In this document: positions 56,431 through 64,000 of the stretch, one piece after another | Position numbering within the stretch: position 1 is the first letter of the stretch | How the letters are laid out: every line of letters starts with the position of its first letter | DNA from: Rhipicephalus microplus | Lineage: Eukaryota; Arthropoda; Arachnida; Ixodida; Ixodidae | Direction: 5' to 3' | Length of the DNA stretch: 64,000 nt | NCBI RefSeq assembly: GCF_043290135.1 | Contig: NC_134702.1 | Location: 85,230,317-85,294,316, forward strand | Translations under genes and position numbers: made by a program | Notes under the pieces: model-generated | Told to the model about the DNA's origin: nothing | The model's input: the letters and a program-made list of their open reading frames with translations, nothing else | The model's database searches: none

Positions 56431-57569
56431 ACACTTTCCGACGCCGGGAATCGAACACGGGCCTTTTGGGTGAAAGCCAGATATGCTAGCCACTAGACCA
56501 CGCCAGAGTTGGCTGGAGGGAGCGAGCATCGGTACCGCGGTCTATTCGTTGACACTTTCGTCGTTGCCAGCTTTTGCAGCATTAGCAAAAGTAAAATGCA
56601 AGGTGTCACCGAGATTTGAACTTGGATCGCTGGATTCAAAGTCCAGTGTGCTAACCATTACTCCATGAGACCACACTTTCCGACGCCGGGAATCGAACCC
56701 GGGCCTCTTAGTGAAAGCCAGATATCCCAGCCACTACACCACGCCTGAAATGGCGACAAGCGACCGAGCGCTGGTACCGGTGTCTATTCGCGGACAGTTT
56801 CGTCATTGCCAGCCTTTGCTGCATTAGCAAAAATAAAAAGCAAGGTCTAACCGAGATTTGAACCCGGATCGCTGGATTCAGAGTCCAGAGTGCTAACCGT
56901 TACACCATGAGACCGCACTTTCCGACGTTGAGAATCGAACCCGGGCCTTCCGGGTGAAAGCCAAATATCCTAGCCACTAGACCACGCCGGAGATGGCGAC
57001 AAGAGAGCGAGCGCTAGTACTGGAGTCTATTCGCGGACAGTTTCGCCGTTGCCAGCTTTTGTTGCATTAGCAAAAATAAAAAGCAAGGTCTCACTGAGAT
57101 TCGAACTCAGATCGCTGGATTCAGAGTCCAGAGTGCTAACCGTTACACCATGAGACCGCACTTTCCGACGCCGGGAATCGAACCCGGGCCAGCTTTGTGA
57201 AAGCCAGATATCCTAGACACTAGACCACGCCGGAGATCGCACAAGGCAGCGAGCATCGGTACCGCGGTCTAATCGCTGACAGTTTCGTCGTTGCCAGCTT
57301 TTGCTGGATTAGCAAAAATAAAAAGCAAGGTCTCACCAAGATTTGAAGTCGGATCGCTGAATTCAGAGTCCAGAGTGCTAACCGTTACACCATGAGACCG
57401 CACTTTCCGCCGCCGGGAATCGCACCCGGGCCTTCTAGGTGAAAGCCAGATATCCTAGCCACTAGACCACGCCGGAGATGGCTCAAGGCAGCGAGCATCG
57501 GTACCGTGGTCTATTCGCTGACAGTTTCGTCGTTGCCAGCTTTTGCTGCATTAGCAAAAATAAAAAGCA

Positions 57570-57641
57570 AGGTCTCACCGAGATTTGAACTCGGATCGCT
57601 GGATTCAGAGTTCAGAGTGCTAACTGTTACACCATGAGACC
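57570..57641 (-). tRNA. tRNA-Gln (CTG)
   Basis: Near consensus. One anticodon-stem change (AGTTCAGAG) and one D-loop change (CTAACTGTT). Confidence 0.8.
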
Positions 57642-57646
57642 GCACT

Positions 57647-57718
57647 TTCCGACGCTGGGAATCGAACCCGGGCCTTCTGGGTGAAAGCCATTTATCCTAG
57701 CCACTAGACCACGCCGGA
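57647..57718 (-). tRNA. tRNA-Glu (TTC), CCATTTATCC form
   Basis: T-stem CGCTGGG with one change. Anticodon stem altered as at 28410, its homologue. Confidence 0.68.
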
Positions 57719-57832
57719 GATGGCGACAGGAAAACGAGTGCTGGTACCGATGTCTATTAGCGGACAGCGTCGTCCTTGCGAGCCTTTGCTGCATTCGCAA
57801 AAATAAAAAAGCAAGGTCTCACCAAGATTTGA

Positions 57833-57916
57833 CGAGAACCGGCGCATTCAGCATGGTAATAAAAGTTTATCAAAAATAAAAGTTTATCCAATAAAATAAA
57901 AGTTTATCCAATCCAA
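57833..57916 (+). mobile_element. 84-bp copy of the 5S/LINE-tail insertion with an extra repeat
   Basis: As at 28596 but with one more 20-bp step (ATAAAATAAAAGTTTATCCA), a slippage-type expansion. Flanked by the same TCACCAAGATTTGA repeat at 57819-57832 and 57917-57930. Confidence 0.8.
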
Positions 57917-57930
57917 TCACCAAGATTTGA
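57917..57930 (+). repeat. Target-site duplication, right, second locus
   Basis: TCACCAAGATTTGA, identical to 57819-57832. The base after it differs from the first locus (AATCGG here, ACTCGG at 28674). Confidence 0.85.
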
Positions 57931-59122
57931 AATCGGATCGCTGTATTCAGAATCCAGTGTGCTAACCGTTACACCTTGAGACTGCACTTTGCGACGCCGG
58001 GATTCGAACCTGGGCCTTCTGGGTGAAAGCCAAACATCCTAGCCACAAGACCATGCCGGAGATGGCGACAAGAGAACGAGCGCTAGTACTGGAGTCTATT
58101 CGCCGACAGTTTCGCCGTTGCCAGCTTTTGTTGCATTAGCAAAAATAAGAAGCAAGGTCTCACCGAGATTTGAACTCGGTTCCCTAGATTCAGAGTCCAG
58201 AGTGCTACCTGTTTCACCATGAGACCGCACTTTCCGACACCGGGAATGAAACCCGGGCCTTCTTGGTGAAAGCCGGATATCCTAGCCACGCGACCATGGC
58301 ACAGATGGCGCCAAAGGAATGAGCGCTAGTACCGGTGTCTGTTCGTGGACAGTTTCGTCGTTGCCAGCTTTTGCTGCATTAGCAAAGATAAAAAAGCAAG
58401 ATCTCACCGAGAATTAAACTCGGATCGCTGGATTCAGAGTCCAGAGTGCTAACCGTTACACCATGAGACCGCAATTTCCGACGCCGGGAATCGAACCCGG
58501 GCCTTTTGGGTGAAAGCCAGATATCCTAGCCACAAGACCACGCCGGAGGACGACAAGAGAACGAGCGCTGGTACCGGTGTGTATTCGTGGACAGTTTCGT
58601 CGTTGCCAGATTTGCTGCATTACCAAAAATAAAACGCAAGGTCTCACCGAGATTTGAACTCAGATCTCTGGATGCAGAGTGCAGAGTGCTAACCGTTACA
58701 CCTTGAGACTGCACTTTCCGACGCCGGGATTCGAACCTGGGACTTCTGGGTGAAAGCCAAATATCCTAGCCACTAGACCATGCCGGAGATGGCGACAAGA
58801 GAACGAGCGCTAGTACTGGAGTCTATTCGCCGACAGTTTCGCCGTTGCCAGCTTTTGTTGCATTAGCAAAAATAAGAAGCAAGGTCTCACCGAGATTTGA
58901 ACTCGGTTCCCTAGATTCAGAGTCCAGAGTTCTAACCGTTACACCATGAGACCGCACATTCCAACACCGGGAATGAAACCCGGGCCTTCTTGGTGAAAGC
59001 CAGATATCCTAGCCACTAGACCATGCCAGAGATGGCGCCAAGGGAATGAGCGCTAGTACCGGTGTCTGTTCGCGGACAGTTCGTCGTTGCCAGCTTTGCT
59101 GCATTAACAAAAATAAAAAGCA

Positions 59123-59194
59123 AGGTCTCACCGAGATTTTAACTCAGATCGCTGGATTAAAAGTCCAGAGTGCTAACCATTACACCATGAGACC
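59123..59194 (-). pseudogene. tRNA-Gln body with anticodon TTT
   Basis: Loop CTTTTAA on an intact stem, acceptor full length, T-loop TTAAAAT. Confidence 0.58.
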
Positions 59195-59606
59195 GCAATT
59201 TCCGACGCCAGGAATCGAATCTGGGCCTTCTGGGTGAAAGCCTGATATCCTAGCCACTAGACCACGCCGGAGATGAAGGGAAGAGAACGAGCGCTGGTAC
59301 CGGTGTCTAATCGTGGACAGTTTCGTAGTTGCCAGCTTTCGCTGCAATAGCAGAAACAAAAAGCAAGGTCTCACCGAGATTTGGACTCAGATCGCTGGAT
59401 GCAGAGTTCAGAGTGCTAACCATTACACCAATAGACCACACTTTCCGACGCCGGGAATCGAACCCGGGCCTTCTGGGTGAAAGCAGATATACTAGCCACT
59501 AGACCATGCCGTAGATGGCTCGAGGGAGCGAGCATCGGCACCGCGGTCTATTCGTGGACAGCGTCGTCGTTGCCAGCTTTTGCTGCATTAGGAAAAATAA
59601 AAAGCA

Positions 59607-59678
59607 AGGTCTGACCGAGATTTGAACCCGAATCGCTGTATTTAGACTCCAGAGTGCTAACCGTTACACCATGAGACT
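59607..59678 (-). tRNA. tRNA-Gln body with anticodon CTA
   Basis: Loop GTCTAAA, anticodon CTA. T-stem TCGGG/CTCGG with B box intact. First acceptor pair A-C, plus a second acceptor change (GGTCTGACC). Confidence 0.52.
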
Positions 59679-61059
59679 GCACGTTCCAACGCCGGGAATT
59701 GAACCTGGGCCTTCTGGGTGAAAGCCAAAGATCCTAGCCACTAGACCACGCCAGAAATGGCGACAAGAGAACGAGCGCTAGTACTGGAGTCTATTCGCGG
59801 ACAGTTTCGCCGTTGCCAGCTTTTGTTGCGTTAGTAAAAATAAAAAGCAAGGTCTCACCGATATTTGAACTCGGTTCCCTAGATTCAGAGTCCAGAGTGC
59901 TAGCTGTTTCACCATAAGACCGCACTTCCCAACACCGGGAATGAAACCCGGGCCTTCTTGGTGAAAGCCAGATATCCTAGCCACGAGACCATGCCACAGA
60001 TGGCGCCAAAGGAATGAGCGCTAGTACCGGTGTCTGTTCGTGGACAGTTTCGTCGTTGCCAGCTTTGCTGCATTAGCAAAAATAAAAAGCAAGGTCTCAC
60101 CGAGATTTGAACTCAGATCGCTGGATTCAAAGTCCAGAGTGCAAACCATTACACCACGAGACCGAACTTTCCGACGCCGAGAATCGAACCCGGGCATTCT
60201 TTGTGAAAGCCAGATATCCTAGCCACTAGACCACGTCGGAGATGGCTCAAGGCAGCGAGCATTGGTACCGCGGTCTATCGCTGACAGTTTCGTCGTTGCC
60301 AGCTTTTGTTGCGTTAGTAAAAATAAAAAGCAAGGTCTCACCGAGATTTGAACTCGGTTCCCTAAATTCAGAGTCCAGAGTGCTAGCTGTTTCACCATAA
60401 GACCGCACTTCCCAACACCGGGAATGAAACCCGGGCCTTCTTGGTGAAAGCCAGATATCCTAGCCACTAGACCACGTCGGAGATGGCTCAAGGCAGCGAG
60501 CATTGGTACCGCGGTCTATTCGCTGACAGTTTCGTCGTTGCCAGCTTTTGCTGCATTAGCAAAAATAAAAAGGAAGGTCTCACCGAGATTTGAACTCGGA
60601 TCGCTGGATTCAGAGTCCTGAGCACTAACCGTTACACCACGAGACAGCACTTTCCGACGCCGGGAATCGAACCCGGGCCTTCTTTGTGAAAGCCAGATAT
60701 CCTAGCCACTAGACCACGCTGGAGATGGCTCAAGGCAGCGAGCATCGCTACCGCGGTCTATTCGCTGACAGTTTCGTCGTTGCCAGCTTTTGCTGCATTA
60801 GCAAAAATAAAAAGCAAGGTCTCACCAAGATTTGAACTTGGATCGCTGGATTCAGAGTCCAGAGTGCTAACCTTTACAACATAAGACCGCACTTTCTGAC
60901 GCCGGGAATCAAACCCGGGCCTTCTGGGTGAAAGCCAGATATCCTAGCCACTAGACCACGCCGGAGATGAAGGCAAGAGAACGAGCGCTGGTACCGGTGT
61001 CTAATCGTGGACAGTTTCGTCGTTGCCAGCATTTGCTGCATTAGGAAAAATAAAAAGCA

Positions 61060-61131
61060 AGGTCTCACCGAGATTTGAACCCAAATCGCTGTATTTAGAC
61101 TCCAGAGTGCTAACCGTTACACCATGACACC
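61060..61131 (-). tRNA. tRNA-Gln body with anticodon CTA
   Basis: Loop GTCTAAA, anticodon CTA. Acceptor GGTGTCA/TGAGACC has one mismatch. T-stem TTGGG/CTCGG. Confidence 0.52.
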
Positions 61132-62272
61132 GCACTTTCCGACGCCGGGAATCGATTCTGGGCCTTCTGGGTGAAAGCCAAATATCCTAGCCACTAGACC
61201 ACACCGGAGATGTCGACAAGAGAACGAGCGCTAGTACTGGAGTCTATTCGCGGACAGTTTCGCCGTTGCCTGCTTTTGTTGCATTAGCAAAAATAAAAAG
61301 CAAGGTCTCACCGAGATTTGAACTCGGTTCCCTAGATTCAGAGTCCAGAGTGCTAGCTGTTTCACCATTGACCGCACTTTCCGACACCGGGAATGAAACC
61401 CGGGCCTTCTTGGTGAAAGCCAGATATCCTAGCCACTAGACCAAGCCACAGATGGCGCCAAGGGAATGAGCGCTAGTACGGGTGTCTGTTCGCGGACAGT
61501 TTCATCGTTGCCAGCTTTAGCAGAATTAGCAAAAATAAAAAGCAAGGTCTCACCGAGATTTGGACTCAGATCGCTGGATGCAGAGTGCAGAGTGCTAACC
61601 ATGACACCAATAGACCACACTTTCCGATTCCGGGAATGAAACCCGGGCCTTCTGGGTGAAAGCCAGATATCCTAGCCACTAGACCACGCCGGAAATGAAG
61701 GCAAGAGAACGAGCGCTGGTACCGGTGTCAAATTGTGGACAGTTTCGTCGTTGCCAGCTTTCGGTGCAATAGCAAAAATAAAAAGCAAGGTCTCACCGAG
61801 GTTTGGACTCAGATCGCTGGATGCAAAGTGCAGAGTGCTAACCATTACACCAATAGACCACACTTTCCGATGCCGGGAATGGAAGCCGGGCCTTCTGGGT
61901 GAAAGCCAGATATGCTAGCCACTAGACCACGCCAGAGATGGCTCGAGGGAACGAGCATCGGTACCGCGGTCTATTCGTTGACACTTTCGTCGTTGCCAGC
62001 TTTTGCAGCATTAGCAAAAGTAAAATGCAAGGTGTCACCGAGATATGAACTTGGATCGTTGGATTCAAAGTCCAGAGTGCTAACCGTTACACCTTGAGAC
62101 CGCACTTTTCGATGCCGGGAATCGAACCCGGGTCTTCTAGGTGAAAGCCAGATATCCTAGCCACTAGACCACGCCGGAGATGATGGCAAGAGAACGAGCG
62201 CTGGTACCGGTGTCTAGTCGTGGACAGTTTCGTCGTTGCCAGCTTTCGCTGCAATAGCAAAAATAAAAAGCA

Positions 62273-62344
62273 AGGTCTCACCGAGATTTGAACTCAGATC
62301 GCTGGATTCAAAGTCCAGAGTGCTAACCACTACACCATGAGACC
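62273..62344 (-). tRNA. tRNA-Gln (TTG)
   Basis: Acceptor, A box, B box and anticodon arm (CTTTGAA) intact. D-loop AGTGGTTA. Confidence 0.83.
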
Positions 62345-62349
62345 GCACT

Positions 62350-62421
62350 TCCCGACGCCGGGAATCGAACCCGGGCCTTTTGGGTGAAAGCCTGATATCC
62401 TAGCCACTAGACCACGCCGGA
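62350..62421 (-). tRNA. tRNA-Glu (TTC)
   Basis: T-arm and A box consensus. Small changes at the acceptor 3' end (CCCGACG) and anticodon stem (CCTTTTGGGTG, CCTGATATCC). Confidence 0.75.
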
Positions 62422-63969
62422 GATGAAGGCAAGAGAACGAGCGCTGGTACCGGTGTCTAATCGTGAACAGTTTCGTCGTTGCCAGCTTTCGCTGCATTAG
62501 CAGAAATAAAAAGCAAGGTCTCACTGAGATTTGGACTCAGATCGCTGGATGCAGAGTGCAGAGTGCTAACCATTACACCTATAGCCCACACTTTCCGACG
62601 CCGGGAATCGAATCCGGGCCTTCTGGGTGAAAGCCAGATATACTAGCCACTAGACCACGCCGTAGATGGCGACATGGGAATGAGTTCTGGTTCCGGTAAG
62701 TTTTCGCGGACAGTTTCGTCGTTGCCAGCTTTTGCTGCATTAGGAAAAATAAAAAGCAAGGTCTCACCGAGATTTGAACTCGGTTCCCTAGATTCAGAGT
62801 CCAGAGTGCTAGCTGTTTCACCATTGACCGCACTTTCCGACACCGGGAATGAAACCCGGGCCTTCTTGGTGAAAGCCAGATATCCTAGCCACTAGACCAT
62901 GCCACAGATGGCGCCAAGGGAATGAGCGCTAGTACCGGTGTCTGTTCGCGGACAGTTTCATCGTTGCCAGCTTTAGCAGCATTAGCAAATATAAAAAGCA
63001 AGATCTCACCGAGATTTGGACTCAGATCGCTGGATGCAGAGTGCAGAAGGCTAAACATGACACCAATAGACCACACTTTCTGATTCCGGGAATGAAACCC
63101 GGGCCTTCTGGGTGAAAACCAGATATGCTAGCCACTAGACCACGCCGGAGATGGCTCAAGGCAGCGAGCATCGGTACCGCGCTCTATTCGTTGACACTTT
63201 CGTCGTTGCCAGCTTTTGCAGCATTAGCAAAAGTAAAATGCAAGGTGTCACCGAGATATGAACTGAGATCGCTGGATTCAAAGTTCAGAGTGCTAACCAT
63301 TACACCATGATACCGCACTTTCCGATGCCGGGAATCGAACCCGGGCCTTGTTTGTGAAAGCCAGATATCCTAGCAACTAGACCACGTCGGAGATGGCTCA
63401 AGGCAGCGAGCATTGGTACCGCGGTCTATTCGCTGACAGTTTCGTCGTTGCCAGCTTTTGCTGCATTAGGAAAAATAAAAAGCAAGGTCTCACCAAAATT
63501 TGAACTCGGATCACTGAATTCAGAGTCCAGAGTTCTAACCGTTACACCATGAGACCGCACTTTCCGACGCCGGGAATCGAACCTGGGCCTTCTGGGTGAA
63601 AGCCAAATATCCTAGCCACTAGACCACACCGGAGATGGCGACAAGAGAACGAGCGCTAGTACTGGAGTCTATTCGCGGACAGTTTCGCCGTTGCCAGCTT
63701 TTGTTGCATTAGCAAAAATAAAAAGCAAAGTCTCTCCGAGATTTGAACTCGGTTCCCTAGATTCAGAGTCCAGAGTGCTAGCTGTTCCACCATTGACCGC
63801 ACTTTCCAACACCGGGAATGAAACCCGGGCCTTCTGGGTGAAAGCCAGATATCCTAGCCACTAGACCACGCCGGAGATGATGGCAAGAGAACGAGCGCTG
63901 GTACCGGTGTCTAGTCGTGGACAGTTTCGTCGTTGCCAGCTTTCGCTGCAATAGCAAAAATAAAAAGCA

Positions 63970-64000
63970 AGGTCTCACCGAGATTTGGACTCAGATTGCT
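63970..64000 (-). tRNA. tRNA-Gln, cut by the window edge
   Basis: Only the 3' part (acceptor 3' strand, T-arm, variable loop and first stem base) lies in the window. T-loop TCCAAAT, so this copy has a changed B box. The anticodon is out of view. Confidence 0.7.

Larger units (their letters stand above)
57814..57983 (-). pseudogene. tRNA-Gln split by the second 5S/LINE-tail insertion
   Basis: 72-nt Gln body plus 98 nt (84-nt insert and 14-nt target repeat). Flanking sequence matches the 28.4-29.0 kb locus, so this copy arose by duplication of the split gene, not by a second insertion. Confidence 0.88.
1..64000 (-). repeat. Tandem tRNA-Glu/tRNA-Gln array, unit about 242 bp
   Basis: Seen directly: the same Glu-linker-Gln-trailer-spacer order repeats without interruption apart from one LINE and two small insertions. 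A typical unit is 72 (Gln) + 5 (linker) + 72 (Glu) + about 93 (trailer and spacer). Both tRNA bodies fold as cloverleafs in the consensus. Glu has acceptor TCCGGCG/CGTCGGA with one G-U pair, and Gln has GGTCTCA/TGAGACC. A boxes (TGGTCTAGTGG and TGGTGTAATGG) and B boxes (GGTTCGATTCC and GTTCAAATC) fit the RNA polymerase III consensus. Copy number of about 260 is an estimate from period and length. Individual copies range from intact to clearly decayed. Confidence 0.95.
51374..64000 (-). repeat. Mixed tRNA-Glu/Gln units, about 52 copies
   Basis: Array continues to the window edge. Contains the second 5S/LINE-tail insertion (57833-57916), CTA Gln bodies at 52240, 59607 and 61060, a CTT Gln at 56359, and TTT Gln at 54179 and 59123. 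From about 59 kb on, units look more diverged from the consensus (TTAGGAAAAATA trailers, TGAAACCCGGG Glu bodies). No coding gene seen. Confidence 0.85.

Noticed and set aside
1..64000. CRISPR array
   Set aside because: The repeats are 242 bp, fold as tRNAs, and lack unique short spacers. Nothing resembling cas genes is present.
1..64000. tRNA-derived SINE cluster
   Set aside because: The units are head-to-tail tandem with constant order, no target duplications and no tails. A dispersed retroelement would not give this. A tRNA-derived satellite remains possible.
1..64000. Mitochondrial or bacterial tRNA operon
   Set aside because: Canonical eukaryotic A/B boxes, T-run trailers, lack of encoded CCA, the LINE and the 5S-type insertion all point to a nuclear eukaryotic locus.

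Overview
The whole window is one tandem array of tRNA genes, all on the minus strand. The repeat unit is about 242 bp. In minus-strand order it holds a tRNA-Glu gene (anticodon TTC, 72 nt with discriminator A), a 5-nt linker, a tRNA-Gln gene (anticodon CTG or TTG, 72 nt with discriminator T), an A/T-rich trailer with two T-runs, a short conserved hairpin, and a roughly 90-nt spacer. From the period I estimate about 260 units (roughly 520 tRNA genes and pseudogenes); I did not count them one by one. Coordinates below are given for the first eleven units, for every anticodon variant I noticed, and for well-preserved copies along the window. The rest continue at the same period. There is no linker T-run between Glu and Gln, so the unit looks like a dicistronic RNA polymerase III gene.

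The organism is a eukaryote: internal A and B boxes, T-run termination, a 5'-truncated LINE with a microsatellite tail, and a small retroinsertion carrying a 5S rRNA piece. The LINE and the (CCAAT)n-type tail remind me of arthropods, possibly ticks, but this is a weak inference. I see no protein-coding gene except a LINE reverse-transcriptase fragment. The many 60-113 aa open frames are chance translations of the tRNA repeat.

Layout. 1-10.6 kb: higher-order repeats of 17-18 units (about 4350 and 4106 bp, plus a partial copy). 10.6-20.3 kb: mixed unit subfamilies, many decayed. 20.3-24.7 kb: a 2.0-kb segment present twice, 2.4 kb apart. 24.7-38.9 kb: mixed units, including a 64-bp 5S/LINE-tail retroinsertion inside a tRNA-Gln. 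38.9-51.4 kb: a near-identical tandem duplication of 5.82 kb, whose second copy carries a 798-bp LINE insertion. 51.4-64 kb: mixed units, with a second copy of the 5S/LINE-tail insertion. The last tRNA-Gln is cut by the window end.

The most unusual content is anticodon diversification on two tRNA bodies. Gln bodies carry TTA, TCA and CTA (stop-codon readers), TTT and CTT (Lys) and CAG (Leu). Glu bodies carry TTG (Gln), TTT (Lys), GTC (Asp), CTC (Glu) and TTA (stop). Several subfamilies also have broken B boxes, so the array mixes plausible genes with amplified pseudogenes.
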